Assembly (NCBI GenBank): GCA_019348475.1
Contig: JAHWJJ010000004.1
Location: 1 to 25,002, forward strand
Direction: 5' to 3'
Origin: Gemmatimonadota bacterium
GTDB lineage: Bacteria > Gemmatimonadota > Gemmatimonadetes > Longimicrobiales > Longimicrobiaceae
DNA: 25,002 nucleotides
Every line of letters begins with the position of its first letter. Within the stretch, counting starts at the first letter, position 1. Both the position numbers and the translations under genes were made by a program. This document shows, piece by piece, positions 15,686-23,858 of the stretch. The notes under the pieces were generated by a model. The model did not search any database and was not told the origin of the DNA. It worked only from the letters and a program-made list of their open reading frames with translations.

Positions 15686-16270
15686 TCAGCGCCTGCGCGC
15701 CGGGGGCTCGGGCGCGGGGCACCAGGGCCAGCCGTCGGCGGGCGGGCGCATGGCCGCGGAGTCGGCCGCCGGGTTGCTCCGCCGCCCGCCGATGCGACGC
15801 GAACCCCGGGGAGCCAGGCGGACGGGCTCCGGCCGGCGCGCGCGCACCTCCTCCTGGATTTCGCACGCGATGCGGCGCTGCTCCTCGGTGAGCGTGTTCT
15901 GCACCAGCACCCCGGCGGCCCGGTTGTTCCGGGCGATCTGGACGAGCGCCGGGCGCGTGCGGTCCCACCGCTCGGCGCCCCGGCGCGGGCGGTCGCCGTC
16001 CCACGCTTCGCGCACGCTGCGGCGCAGCGAGTCGTTGGCGGCGGCAAGCACGATGGCGATGGAGTCCAGCCGGGTCACCTGCTCGCCCGTAAGCCCCAGC
16101 CGCTGCCGCTCGCCGATGAGCCCGTACACGCTGGGGGTGCTTCCCCCGCTCACGTCCAGCACCAGCGGGCCCTCCGGTCCCTGCTCGGCCCGGGGAACGT
16201 CTTCCGGGTCCACCTGCGCGCCGCACGCGGCGAGCGCCATCACCCCCAGCACCAGCATCATCCGCTTCAC
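15686..16270 (-). CDS. Lipoprotein with two LTxxQ motifs (Spy/CpxP-like)
   Basis: The 194-aa protein starts at GTG 16270, preceded by GGAGG with 6 bases spacing. The signal MKRMMLVLGVMALAAC ends in a lipobox with Cys16. Two LTxxQ motifs, LGLTGEQVTRLDSI (LTGEQ at 60-64) and LTEEQRRIACEIQEE (LTEEQ at 127-131), frame a helical region rich in charged residues. This is the layout of Spy/CpxP-type periplasmic helical chaperones or metal-stress proteins. The C-terminal 40 residues are Arg/Pro-rich and probably disordered. A chaperone or envelope-stress role is inferred only from the repeats. Confidence 0.8.
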   Translation of the reverse strand: MKRMMLVLGVMALAACGAQVDPEDVPRAEQGPEGPLVLDVSGGSTPSVYGLIGERQRLGLTGEQVTRLDSIAIVLAAANDSLRRSVREAWDGDRPRRGAERWDRTRPALVQIARNNRAAGVLVQNTLTEEQRRIACEIQEEVRARRPEPVRLAPRGSRRIGGRRSNPAADSAAMRPPADGWPWCPAPEPPARRR

Positions 16271-16541
16271 GATCGTCCTCCATCCTCAGTAGGGCCGTCG
16301 GGATCCACCGGCAGCACGCGCGTGCTTCCCCGTGCAGTACGGGTGGAGCACGGCAAACGGAGTTCCGCTGCGATCCGCCGGCGGCGCTGCGCTGCATCGT
16401 ACCCCCGCGGTCCATCCGCCGCACGGGCCGTTCCCTCTCCGTGGAGTTGCGTGCAGCCGAAGCCGCGCGCAGGTTGCCGGGGCTTTTCCCATCTTCCAGC
16501 GGCGGACCCCGGCCGCTCGTCATTCAGCCTGGACCACGCCC

Positions 16542-17714
16542 GTGCGCATCGCATCCCTCACCTTGCTGATCGCCGTGTCCGCCATCCATACCGCCGCGCT
16601 GGACGCGCAGGAGCGGCCGCGCGCGCGGGAGGCCGGCGTGGTGGTCGGCATCCTTCCCGCGGGCCCGCTGAACGCCATCACCGACGTGGAAGGGGTCCGG
16701 GTGGGGCAGACGACGGTGGTGGAGGGCGATTCCGTCCGCACCGGCGTCACCGCCATCCTTCCGCACGGCGGCAACCCGTTCCGCGAGCGGGTGCCCGCCG
16801 CCATCCACGTGGGCAACGGCTTCGGCAAGCTGCTGGGCGTCACCCAGGTGCGCGAGCTGGGGGAGATGGAGACGCCGATCCTGCTCACCTGCACGCTCTG
16901 CGTCTGGAACGCGGCCAACGCCATGGCCGACTGGATGCTGGCCCGGCCGGGGATGGAGGAGGTGCGCTCCATCAACCCGGTGGTGGGCGAGACCAACGAC
17001 GGCGGGCTGAACGCCATCCGCACGCGTCCGCTGCGCGCGGAGCACGTGGTGGCGGCGCTGGAGGGCGCGTCGGCGGGGCCGGTGGCCGAGGGGGCCGTGG
17101 GCGCGGGGACGGGGACGATCGCGTTCGGCTGGAAGGGCGGCATCGGCACCAGCTCGCGCCGGCTGCCGGCCACGCTGGGGGGGTGGACCGTCGGCGTGCT
17201 GGTGCAGACGAACTACGGTGGAGTGCTGACCGTCAACGGCGCGCCCGTGGGGCGCGAGCTGGGGCGCTACCTCTTCCAGCGCCAGGTGCAGGGCCCCGCG
17301 GACCGCGGCGACGGCAGCGTGATGATCGTGGTGGCCACCGACGCGCCGCTGGACGCGCGGAACCTGGAACGGCTGGCGGTGCGCGCCCTGGCCGGCCTGG
17401 CCCGCACGGGCGCGGCGATGACCAACGGCTCGGGCGATTACGTGATCGCCTTCTCCACCGCGGCCGAGGTGCGGCGCACGGCCGGAGCGCGCGACCCCGC
17501 CACCGTCCGCGACCTGCCCAACGAGGCGGCCTCCGGCCTGTTCCAGGCGGTCGCCGAGGCCACCGAGGAGGCGATCCTCAACTCCCTCTTCCGCGCCACC
17601 ACGACCACGGGGAACGGGATGACCGTGGAGGCGCTCCCCATCGACCGGACGCTGGAGATCCTGCGTCGCTACGGGGCCCTGGGATGGGACCGCGCCCTGC
17701 CGCCGGGCAGGTGA
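16542..17714 (+). CDS. P1 family (DmpA-type) aminopeptidase, exported
   Basis: The 390-aa protein starts at GTG 16542. A signal peptide, MRIASLTLLIAVSAIHTAAL, ends DA before QE. DmpA-type enzymes are N-terminal nucleophile hydrolases that cleave themselves and then act as aminopeptidases or amidases. Family blocks are NAITDVEGVRVGQTTV, GVTAILPHGGNPF, GFGKLLGVTQVRELGEMETPI, VVGETNDGGLN and GTGTIAFGWKGGIGTSSR. The self-cleavage site is TNGSGD, with Ser297 as the new N-terminal nucleophile. Frames further upstream are open but carry no signal, so this start is preferred although its ribosome site is weak. The stop codon is embedded in a tandem repeat. Confidence 0.93.
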   Translation: MRIASLTLLIAVSAIHTAALDAQERPRAREAGVVVGILPAGPLNAITDVEGVRVGQTTVVEGDSVRTGVTAILPHGGNPFRERVPAAIHVGNGFGKLLGVTQVRELGEMETPILLTCTLCVWNAANAMADWMLARPGMEEVRSINPVVGETNDGGLNAIRTRPLRAEHVVAALEGASAGPVAEGAVGAGTGTIAFGWKGGIGTSSRRLPATLGGWTVGVLVQTNYGGVLTVNGAPVGRELGRYLFQRQVQGPADRGDGSVMIVVATDAPLDARNLERLAVRALAGLARTGAAMTNGSGDYVIAFSTAAEVRRTAGARDPATVRDLPNEAASGLFQAVAEATEEAILNSLFRATTTTGNGMTVEALPIDRTLEILRRYGALGWDRALPPGR

Positions 17715-17751
17715 GTGCGGGAGTGCGGGAGTGCGGGAGTGCGGGAGTGCG
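17713..17751 (+). repeat. GAGTGCGG tandem array starting in the stop codon of the peptidase gene
   Basis: Four perfect 8-base units GAGTGCGG and a partial fifth follow one another. The first unit starts with the GA of the peptidase stop codon TGA (17712-17714). This mirrors the array at 12490-12541. Confidence 0.92.
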
Positions 17752-17775
17752 AAGAACCGGAAGATGTTGATGGGG

Positions 17776-17803
17776 TTGCGGGATTTGTGGAAACGAGTAG
17801 AAT
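17776..17803 (+). promoter_or_regulatory. Candidate promoter for the DUF4337 gene
   Basis: TTGCGG (17776-17781) and TAGAAT (17798-17803) are 16 bases apart, about 80 bases before the ATG. The -10 is good; the -35 is moderate. Confidence 0.45.
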
Positions 17804-17882
17804 CAGCGGACGGCTGCTACTCACCCGCGTTGCAGGATCCGCAAAGCCGCGCCCCTCTTCCCCACCCACGCCGACGTCCCCC

Positions 17883-18521
17883 ATGGAAGCAACCGATGCC
17901 GCGGAGCTGATCAGCGAACTTCGCGAAGAGCGCGCGGAGCACGAGGCCGAGGACAAGTTCCGCGACCGCGCGGCGCTGCTCATCGCCGTCATGGCCATTC
18001 TGCTGGCCATCGCCAGCCTGGGCGGGGGCAACGTGGCCGAAGACATGATCCACAACAACATCAAGGCCAGCGACACCTGGGCGTTCTTCCAGGCCAAGAA
18101 CGTGCGCCAGACGCAGTACAAGATCGCCGTCGATCAGCTCCGGGCGCAGCTCGCCGCCAACCCCGGGCTGCCGCCCCAGGTGCGGGCCGACATGCAGAAG
18201 ACGGTGGAAGAGTACAAGGCCAACATCGCCCGGTACGACGACGAGCCGGACCCTGAAGCGCCCGACGACGTGATGCGCGGCGAAGGAAAGAAGCAGCTCT
18301 CGGCTCAGGCCCGCAACTACGAGACGCTGCGCGAGCGCGCCGGCGCGCAGGACGCCAACTTCGACTACTCCGAAGTCGCCTTTCAGCTGGCCATCGTGCT
18401 GGGGTCGGTCGCCATCCTGGCGCTGTCGCGCAAGGTGCTGTACATCGCGCTGGCATTGGGCGCGATCGGCACGCTGCTGATGATCAACGGCTTCACCTTG
18501 ATGGTGAACCTCCCCTTCTGA
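17883..18521 (+). CDS. DUF4337 family membrane protein
   Basis: The 212-aa protein starts at ATG 17883. An acidic N-terminal helix (EELREERAEHEAEDKF-like) precedes a first membrane helix at about 30-47. The family mark KASDTWAFFQAKNVRQTQYK lies at 61-80. A helical, probably coiled part follows to 160. Two more membrane helices are at about 165-181 and 185-205. The region between helices 1 and 2 would lie on one side of the inner membrane. DUF4337 proteins are of unknown function. No ribosome site stands out. A promoter candidate lies upstream, so it is likely a single-gene unit. Confidence 0.87.
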   Translation: MEATDAAELISELREERAEHEAEDKFRDRAALLIAVMAILLAIASLGGGNVAEDMIHNNIKASDTWAFFQAKNVRQTQYKIAVDQLRAQLAANPGLPPQVRADMQKTVEEYKANIARYDDEPDPEAPDDVMRGEGKKQLSAQARNYETLRERAGAQDANFDYSEVAFQLAIVLGSVAILALSRKVLYIALALGAIGTLLMINGFTLMVNLPF

Positions 18522-18631
18522 CCACCGGCCTGGCGCCTGTCCTCGTCACCAGGCCCGCGGGCGGAGAACGTGTGGTCGAGATCCCCCTTCCCCACCCCGG
18601 GGCCTTCCGCCGCTGCTCATAACGTGGACGA

Positions 18632-18659
18632 TTGCGCGCGCGGGCGGGGCCTGTACCTT
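18632..18659 (+). promoter_or_regulatory. Weak promoter candidate for the His-rich protein gene
   Basis: TTGCGC (18632-18637) and TACCTT (18654-18659) are 16 bases apart, 54 bases before the ATG. Both boxes are imperfect. Confidence 0.28.
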
Positions 18660-18713
18660 TGTGATGCTGCCGGCGTCACCGGCCTCACACACGACAGATC
18701 ACGGAGAAGCGCC

Positions 18714-19388
18714 ATGCGCGGAATCATCCTTACGGCGGCGGTGCTCGCGGCGGCCACGCCGGCCGCCGCCCAGCACCAGCACGGCACGCACCAGCACGGG
18801 GCCGGCCACCAGCACGGTGCGGGGCACCAGATGCAGATGCCGGCCGGCTGGCAGGTGCGCCTGGACCGTCCGGGCGCCACGCAGCCCGTGCACTTCATGC
18901 AGATGAACGGGGGACTGCACGTCGTCCTCGGTCCCGCCGCGATCTTCTACGACCCGCAGACCACCGCGACGGGCGCGTACCGCGCGCAGGGGACGTTCAC
19001 GCTCAACAAGCCGTCCGCGCATCCGGAGGCGTTCGGGCTGCTCGTCGGCGGGCGCGACCTGGCAGGGGAGAACCAGGACTATCTTTACTTCGTGGTTCGC
19101 CAGGACGGCAAGTTCCTGGTAAAGCACCGCGCAGGCACGGAGACGCACACCCTGTTCGACTGGACGGCGCACCCGGCCGTGCGGCAGCCCGGCGCCGACG
19201 GCAGGGCGACGAACACGCTGGCCGTGGACGTGAGCGAATCGGGCGCGCGGTTCCTGGTGAACGGAACGGAGGTGGCCAACCTTCCCCGCGTGCCCATGCT
19301 GAACACCGACGGCGTCGTCGGCCTGCGCGTGAACCACAACCTCGACGTGCTGGCCACGGACTTCGGCGTGCAGCCCGCGGGGACCTGA
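18714..19388 (+). CDS. Secreted protein with His-rich N-terminus and lectin-like beta domain
   Basis: The 224-aa protein starts at ATG 18714, with GGAG 7 bases upstream. Its signal peptide, MRGIILTAAVLAAATPAAAQ, leads straight into a His-rich stretch made of HQHG/GH repeats (about 20-40), a plausible metal-binding tail. The rest is beta-rich: YRAQGTFTLNKPSAHPEAFG, LLVGGRDLAGENQDYLYFVV, RQDGKFLVKHRAG, NTLAVDVSESGARFLVNGTE and GVVGLRVNHNLDVLATDFGV. This order resembles the concanavalin-like jelly roll of DUF1080/LamG proteins, which bind or cleave glycans. No catalytic residues are evident, so binding is as likely as catalysis. Function unknown. It is followed by a hairpin terminator. Confidence 0.82.
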   Translation: MRGIILTAAVLAAATPAAAQHQHGTHQHGAGHQHGAGHQMQMPAGWQVRLDRPGATQPVHFMQMNGGLHVVLGPAAIFYDPQTTATGAYRAQGTFTLNKPSAHPEAFGLLVGGRDLAGENQDYLYFVVRQDGKFLVKHRAGTETHTLFDWTAHPAVRQPGADGRATNTLAVDVSESGARFLVNGTEVANLPRVPMLNTDGVVGLRVNHNLDVLATDFGVQPAGT

Positions 19389-19420
19389 GCCTACCGGTTT
19401 CGGCGGATCCATCCCGCTGT

Positions 19421-19452
19421 GCGGCCGCTCGCCTCTCCAGGCGGGCGGCCGC
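19421..19452 (+). terminator. Hairpin after the His-rich protein gene
   Basis: GCGGCCGCTCGCC and GGCGGGCGGCCGC form a 13-bp stem with one G-T pair and a 6-base loop. The T tract is weak (GGTTGTAA), so termination may be partial. Confidence 0.55.
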
Positions 19453-19465
19453 GGTTGTAAGGCCA

Positions 19466-19495
19466 GGGTCAAGTGCCGAGGTTCAAGGGTCAAGT
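19466..19495 (+). repeat. Direct repeat GGGTCAAGT
   Basis: GGGTCAAGT occurs at 19466-19474 and again at 19487-19495, with the near copy GGTTCAAG between them. The pair sits next to the CTGGGCA array; origin unknown. Confidence 0.6.
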
Positions 19496-19510
19496 AAAAG
19501 ACAGCGGCCA

Positions 19511-19579
19511 CTGGGCACTGGGCAGTGGGCACTGGGCACTGGGCACTGGCACTGGGCACTCGGCACTCGGCACTGGGCA
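19511..19579 (+). repeat. CTGGGCA heptamer tandem array
   Basis: Ten units follow head to tail: CTGGGCA with variants GTGGGCA, CTGGCA (one base short) and CTCGGCA twice. Read on the other strand the units carry the AGTGC core of the other two arrays. It lies between the His-rich gene and the promoter of the radical SAM gene. Confidence 0.92.
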
Positions 19580-19598
19580 CCTCAATCCTGCCCTTCCG

Positions 19599-19627
19599 TT
19601 GCATTCGGGATTCATTCGGTATATCTT
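19599..19627 (+). promoter_or_regulatory. Promoter candidate for the radical SAM gene
   Basis: TTGCAT (19599-19604) and TATCTT (19622-19627) are 17 bases apart, and the -10 ends 39 bases before the ATG. The region is clearly richer in A/T than its surroundings. Confidence 0.55.
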
Positions 19628-19666
19628 CCCTCGTGCACCACCACCCTGATCTCGAGGGGGTCCCGA

Positions 19667-20731
19667 ATGCAGCAGCTGGTACAGCTCCGCGGCCGAGGAG
19701 CCGCACAGAACCCAAGGAACCGCTTCGAGCAGGCGGAGTACGTCCCCGACCCGCAGGCCGCCGATCCTGATGAGCCCGGGCCGCGGACGCAGTTTCTGCG
19801 CGACCACACCCGGGGGATCATCTCGCGCAACGACAGCCCGGACGTCCCCTTCGAGGCCAGCGTAAACCCGTACCGCGGGTGCGAGCACGGCTGCATCTAC
19901 TGCTTTGCCCGCCCCACGCACGAGTACCTGGGGTTCAGCGCGGGGCTCGACTTCGAGACGCGCATCCTGGTGAAGCACGACGCGCCGGAGCTGCTGCGGG
20001 GCGAGCTGGCGTCCAGGCGCTGGAAGCCGCAGCCGATCGCCATGTGCGGGGTCACCGACCCGTACCAGCCCGCGGAGCGCCGCTTCCAGATCACCCGCAG
20101 CTGCCTGGAGGTGCTGGCCGACTTCCGCAACCCTGTGGCCATCGTCACCAAGAACCACCTGGTGACGCGCGACATCGACCTGCTGAGCGAACTGGCCTCG
20201 CACCAGGCGGCGTGCGTCAACGTCTCCATCACCACCCTGGACGACGCGCTGCAGCGGGTGATGGAGCCGCGCGCCTCCACGCCGGCGCGGCGGCTGGAGG
20301 CCGTGCGCAAGCTCTCGGCGGCGGGGATTCCCGTGCGGGTGCTGGTGGCGCCCGTGGTACCGGGGCTCACCGACCACGAGCTGCCGGCCATCCTGGCAGC
20401 CGCAAAGGACGCCGGTGCCGTCGCCGCCTCGTACATCCCGTTGCGCCTGCCGCACGGGCTGAAGGGGCTGTTCGAGGACTGGCTGGCGACGCACTTTCCC
20501 GATCGCAAGGACAAGGTGCTCAACCGGGTGCGCGGCATGCGCGGCGGCAAGCTGTACGACCCGCAGTGGGGTACGCGCATGCGCGGCGAAGGGATCTTTG
20601 CGGACCACATGCAGGCGATGTTCAACACCGCGTCGCGCAAGGCGGGGCTGTCGCGGGATATCCCGGCGCTCTCCACCGCCGCCTTCCGCCGTGCGCACCA
20701 CCCCGCGGGGCAGATGGGCCTGTTCGACTGA
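19667..20731 (+). CDS. PA0069-type radical SAM protein (SPL-like family)
   Basis: The 354-aa protein starts at ATG 19667, with GAGGGGG 6 bases upstream. The family opening TRGIISRNDSPDVPFEASVN is followed by PYRGCEHGCIYCFARPTHEY. Cys72, Cys76 and Cys79 bind the [4Fe-4S] cluster that cleaves S-adenosylmethionine. Further blocks are CGVTDPYQPAERRFQITRSC, IVTKNHLVTRDIDLL, VSITTLDDALQRVMEPRAST and VLVAPVVPGLTDHELPAIL. The fold is that of the spore photoproduct lyase-like group. The reaction of this branch is not established; an RNA or DNA modification or repair role is only a guess. It stands alone, and convergent tRNA genes follow. Confidence 0.93.
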   Translation: MQQLVQLRGRGAAQNPRNRFEQAEYVPDPQAADPDEPGPRTQFLRDHTRGIISRNDSPDVPFEASVNPYRGCEHGCIYCFARPTHEYLGFSAGLDFETRILVKHDAPELLRGELASRRWKPQPIAMCGVTDPYQPAERRFQITRSCLEVLADFRNPVAIVTKNHLVTRDIDLLSELASHQAACVNVSITTLDDALQRVMEPRASTPARRLEAVRKLSAAGIPVRVLVAPVVPGLTDHELPAILAAAKDAGAVAASYIPLRLPHGLKGLFEDWLATHFPDRKDKVLNRVRGMRGGKLYDPQWGTRMRGEGIFADHMQAMFNTASRKAGLSRDIPALSTAAFRRAHHPAGQMGLFD

Positions 20732-20815
20732 CCTCCGCGCGGAGCAGACCAGACGAGAAAAAGTCCCCCCGCGAACAGGCTCCGCCGCCGCAGGTCACTG
20801 GTTGCCTGCCTGAAC

Positions 20816-20846
20816 AAAAAACCCCCCACCGCGGATGCGGTGGGGG
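20816..20846 (-). terminator. Rho-independent terminator after the tRNA genes
   Basis: On the minus strand CCCCCACCGC-type arms form a 10-bp GC stem (20837-20846 with 20823-20832) around a 4-base loop, followed by G and six T (20821-20816). It lies 13 bases after tRNA-Arg and ends the rdgB-tRNA transcript. Confidence 0.92.
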
Positions 20847-20859
20847 ATCGATTCAGCTA

Positions 20860-20933
20860 CGCGCCAGGCTGGACTCGAACCAGCGACCTACGGCTTAGAA
20901 GGCCGTTGCTCTATCCAGCTGAGCTACTGGCGC
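20860..20933 (-). tRNA. tRNA-Arg (anticodon TCT)
   Basis: The 74-base gene reads GCGCCAG (acceptor), a D arm with GCTC/GAGC, the anticodon stem ACGGC/GCCGT with loop CTTCTAA, a T arm with GCTGG, TTCGAGT, CCAGC, and the closing CTGGCGC plus discriminator G. The anticodon TCT reads AGA and AGG codons. CCA is not encoded. Confidence 0.95.
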
Positions 20934-20952
20934 CTGTGCTGTTCCTGCTCAG

Positions 20953-21026
20953 TCGGGGCGCCCGGATTCGAACCGAGGACCTCCTGCTCCCAAAGCAGGC
21001 GCGCTACCGGGCTGCGCCACACCCCG
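20953..21026 (-). tRNA. tRNA-Pro (anticodon TGG)
   Basis: The 74-base gene has acceptor CGGGGTG/CGCCCCG, a D arm GCGC/GCGC, the anticodon stem CCTGC/GCAGG with loop TTTGGGA (anticodon TGG, G37), and a T arm CTCGG-TTCGAAT-CCGGG; discriminator A. CCA is not encoded. It begins 16 bases after the rdgB stop, which leaves no room for its own promoter. Confidence 0.95.
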
Positions 21027-21042
21027 AGTGGAACGGAAAAAC

Positions 21043-21684
21043 CTAGGCAATCGGTCCCTTTCCGTCAACCCCGGTGATCGACCGCATCAGCGCCCGCACC
21101 GCGCGCCCGCGGTGGCTGAGCTGGTTCTTGCGCTCCGGCGGCAGCTCCCCGAACGTCCGCCCCTCGTCCGGGAGGTAGAAGAGCGGATCGTAGCCGAAGC
21201 CGCCGGTGCCGCGCGGCTCGCGCAGGATCACGCCCTCGCAGGTGCCGGTGCGCACCCGCTCGCGTCCGTCGGGCCAGGCGGCCGCCGCCGCGCAGACGTA
21301 GCGCGCGGTGCGCCGGTCGTCGGGCACGGTGCGCAGCAGGTGGAGCAGGTGGCGGTTGTTCGACTGGTCCTGCCGCTCGCCCCGCGCCTCGTCCACGGGG
21401 GCGAAGCGGCGCGAACGCACGCCGGGGGCGCCCTCCAGCGCGTCCACGCACAGTCCGGAGTCGTCCGCCAGCGCCATCTCCCCGGTCCTGTGGGCGAAGT
21501 AGCGCGCCTTGGCCACCGCGTTCTCCTGGAACGTCTGGTATTCCTCCAGGCCGTCCTCGTCCGGAGATTCGGGGACGCCCAGGTCGTCCAGCCCCACGAC
21601 CTCCCATCCCTCGACCTCCGACAGGATCTCCCGGATCTCCCGCACCTTGCCGGGGTTGCGGGTGGCGACCACCAGCCGCGTCAC
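21043..21684 (-). CDS. rdgB: XTP/dITP diphosphatase (RdgB/HAM1)
   Basis: The 213-aa enzyme hydrolyses non-canonical purine nucleotides (XTP, dITP, ITP) to monophosphates and keeps them out of DNA and RNA. Family blocks are [14 protein letters not shown] at the start, [67 protein letters not shown] and the closing [14 protein letters not shown]. The GTG start overlaps the rph stop (GTGA, 4 bp), so translation is probably coupled. tRNA-Pro follows after 16 bases. Confidence 0.96.
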   Translation of the reverse strand: MTRLVVATRNPGKVREIREILSEVEGWEVVGLDDLGVPESPDEDGLEEYQTFQENAVAKARYFAHRTGEMALADDSGLCVDALEGAPGVRSRRFAPVDEARGERQDQSNNRHLLHLLRTVPDDRRTARYVCAAAAAWPDGRERVRTGTCEGVILREPRGTGGFGYDPLFYLPDEGRTFGELPPERKNQLSHRGRAVRALMRSITGVDGKGPIA

Positions 21685-22412
21685 GAGACGGCGGCGCGCT
21701 GCCCGGCGTTCAGCTCGCGGATGGCGCCGGAGGCCAGGCCCACCAGCGAGGCCAGCTGCTCGGGGGTGAAGTCGCCGTGCTCGCCGGTGCCCTGCACCTC
21801 GATCAGTCCCCCGCCCTCGCGCGCCACCACGTTCAGGTCCACCTCGGCGCCCACGTCCTCGGCATAGTCCAGGTCCAGCACCACGGCGCCGTCCACGATC
21901 CCCCCGCTGATGGCCGCCACGAAGTGGCGAAACGGCGACGCACTGAGGCCCGCCCTGTTTCGCAGCCACTCGCAGGCGTCGTACAGCGCCACGGCGCCAC
22001 CGGTGATGGAGGCGGTGCGCGTCCCCCCGTCCGCCTGCAGGACGTCGCAGTCGATCGTGATCTGCCACTCGCCCATGGCGGCCATGTCCACGCAGGCGCG
22101 CAGCGACCGGCCGATCAGCCGCTGGATCTCCTGCGTGCGGCCCCCCACCTGGCCGCGGTCCCGGCGGTTGCGGGTGCTGGTGGCGCGCGGGAGCATGGAA
22201 TACTCCGCCGTGACCCACCCCTCGGCGCGCCCCCGGCGCCAGGGCGGCACTCCCTGCTCCACGGACGCCGTGCACAGCACCTTCGTCCGCCCGGCGCTGA
22301 TCAGGCAGGACCCTTCCGCGTACAGCCCTACGCCGCGTTCCAGCGTGACCGGGCGCAGCTCCCCCGGCGCGCGGCCGTCGCCGCGGACGGCGCGGACCGA
22401 TTCGTCAGCCAT
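21681..22412 (-). CDS. rph: Ribonuclease PH
   Basis: The 243-aa phosphorolytic 3'-5' exoribonuclease trims tRNA 3' ends using phosphate. It fits the usual length. Family blocks are [100 protein letters not shown] and [15 protein letters not shown]. Its place just before two tRNA genes without encoded CCA fits its role in tRNA 3' processing, though rph-rdgB pairs are common anyway. The ATG lies 8 bp inside the end of rfaE2. Confidence 0.97.
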   Translation of the reverse strand: MADESVRAVRGDGRAPGELRPVTLERGVGLYAEGSCLISAGRTKVLCTASVEQGVPPWRRGRAEGWVTAEYSMLPRATSTRNRRDRGQVGGRTQEIQRLIGRSLRACVDMAAMGEWQITIDCDVLQADGGTRTASITGGAVALYDACEWLRNRAGLSASPFRHFVAAISGGIVDGAVVLDLDYAEDVGAEVDLNVVAREGGGLIEVQGTGEHGDFTPEQLASLVGLASGAIRELNAGQRAAVS

Positions 22413-22905
22413 CCTCCCCTCCCCTCCTCGCTCGTTGCAGAATCGAACTCGTCGACCGGCCCGGCGTGAGCGGGATGATCTGCACGCGCCCGCCGGCGGC
22501 GATCACCTCCGCCCCCCCGGCCACGCTTTCCACCGTGTAGTCCCCGCCCTTCACCAGCACGTCGGGAAGGAGCGCGGCCACCAGCTCGCGCGGCGTGTCC
22601 TCGCCGAACAGCGTCACGGCGTCCACGCACCCCAGGCCGGCCAGGACGAAGGCGCGGTCGGCCTCCCCGTTCACCGGGCGGCCGCTCCCCTTCCCCAGCC
22701 GCCGGGCGGAGGCGTCGGTGTTGATCCCCACCACCAGCGCGTCGCCCAGGGCGCGGGCGGCGTACAGGTACTCCACGTGGCCGCGGTGCAGGATGTCGAA
22801 CACGCCGTTGGTGAAGACGATGCGGCCGCACCGCGCGCCCCCGAAGCGGTGCAGCACCTCTTCGCGCGGCAGGAGCTTGTCCGCGGGGTGGACGGGCGGC
22901 TTCAC
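22405..22905 (-). CDS. rfaE2: D-glycero-beta-D-manno-heptose 1-phosphate adenylyltransferase (RfaE2/HldE C-domain)
   Basis: The 166-aa single-domain nucleotidyltransferase makes ADP-heptose, the precursor of the LPS inner core. The cytidylyltransferase-like motif is [20 protein letters not shown], with the HxGH sequence HRGH. Further blocks are [36 protein letters not shown] and [20 protein letters not shown]. It lacks the kinase half found in the two-domain HldE, so a separate kinase gene is expected elsewhere. The GTG start overlaps the hemC stop (GTGA). Neighbouring lptE and lolB-like genes fit an LPS-related role. Confidence 0.93.
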   Translation of the reverse strand: MKPPVHPADKLLPREEVLHRFGGARCGRIVFTNGVFDILHRGHVEYLYAARALGDALVVGINTDASARRLGKGSGRPVNGEADRAFVLAGLGCVDAVTLFGEDTPRELVAALLPDVLVKGGDYTVESVAGGAEVIAAGGRVQIIPLTPGRSTSSILQRARRGGEDG

Positions 22906-23858
22906 GGGGCGGCGGGCTGCGGGGCGAGCGCGGCGCGGATGCCCTCCAGGATCTCCCCCGCGCCCCTGGCCAGGAGGGCGTCCGCCGCGCGCCGGCCGAC
23001 CGCATCGGCGTCTTCCACGGCGCCTGCCTCGCGGACGCGGAGGATGCGCGCGCCGTCCAGCGCCGGGACGAGGCCGTGGAGCGTCAGCCGGTCGCCATCC
23101 ACCGTCGCCAGCGCGCCGATCGGCACCTGGCAGCCGCCCTCCAGCGCGCGGAGCAGGGCGCGCTCGGCGGCGGTGCAGGCGGCGGCGCGCGGGTCGTGCA
23201 GCGGGCGCAGGCGCTCCAGCACGTCCGCCCGGTCCGCGCGGGCGACCACCGCCAGCGCCCCCTGCCCCACGGCGGGAAGCCAGGCCGGCGCGTCCAGGTA
23301 CTGCCCGATGCGCTCCGCCCACCCCAGCCGCAGCACACCGGCCGCGGCCAGCACGATGGCGTCGTACGCGCCGGCGTCCAGCTTGGCCAGGCGGGTGTTC
23401 AGGTTGCCGCGCAGGTCGGTGACGTCCAGGTCGGGGCGCAGCGCCTGCAGCTGCGCGCGGCGGCGGAGGGAGCTGGTGCCAACCTTCGCCCCCGTCTTGA
23501 GGTAGTACAGGCCCCCCAGGCGCCCCGGGGGAAGAAGGACGACGTCGCGCGGGTCCTCGCGCGTGGTCACCGCGGCGAGGGTGAGCCCGTCCGGGAGGCG
23601 GGTGGGGACGTCCTTGAGCGAGTGGACGGCCAGGTCCGCGGCGCCGGAAAGGAGCGCCGCGTCCAGCTCCTTGGTGAAGAGCCCCTTGTCGCCGATCCTG
23701 GCGAGCGGGACGTCCTGGATGTTGTCGCCCGTGGTCCGGATGACCTCGATGTGCACCTGCAGCGCGGGATCGGCGGCGCGCAACGCGGCCTGCACGCTGC
23801 GCGACTGCCAGAGCGCCAGCTCGCTGCCGCGCGAGGCGATGCGCAGCGCGGGGGTCAT
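22902..23858 (-). CDS. hemC: Hydroxymethylbilane synthase (porphobilinogen deaminase)
   Basis: The 318-aa enzyme joins four porphobilinogen units into hydroxymethylbilane for haem and related tetrapyrroles. The start [21 protein letters not shown] is typical. Asp83 in HSLKDVPT is the catalytic acid. [15 protein letters not shown] and [20 protein letters not shown] bind the substrate chain. Cys243 in [10 protein letters not shown] carries the dipyrromethane cofactor. Its start overlaps the lptE stop by one base (TGATG). No other haem gene is in view, so hemC lies within an envelope and housekeeping operon. Confidence 0.97.
   Translation of the reverse strand: MTPALRIASRGSELALWQSRSVQAALRAADPALQVHIEVIRTTGDNIQDVPLARIGDKGLFTKELDAALLSGAADLAVHSLKDVPTRLPDGLTLAAVTTREDPRDVVLLPPGRLGGLYYLKTGAKVGTSSLRRRAQLQALRPDLDVTDLRGNLNTRLAKLDAGAYDAIVLAAAGVLRLGWAERIGQYLDAPAWLPAVGQGALAVVARADRADVLERLRPLHDPRAAACTAAERALLRALEGGCQVPIGALATVDGDRLTLHGLVPALDGARILRVREAGAVEDADAVGRRAADALLARGAGEILEGIRAALAPQPAAP

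Noticed and set aside
15444..16523. N-terminal extension of the 88-aa membrane protein frame
   Set aside because: The added 360 residues run out of frame over the LTxxQ lipoprotein gene and look like Arg/Gly/Ala shadow sequence.
18527..18555. GGCCTGG/CCAGGCC hairpin after the DUF4337 gene as a terminator
   Set aside because: The stem is only 7 bp with a 15-base loop, and there is no T tract.
19511..19579. CTGGGCA repeats as a CRISPR array
   Set aside because: The units are 7 bases, directly tandem and without spacers; no cas genes are present.
21027..21042. GGTTTTTCC after rdgB as a terminator
   Set aside because: No GC-rich hairpin precedes the T run; only a loopless CCTAGG palindrome is present.
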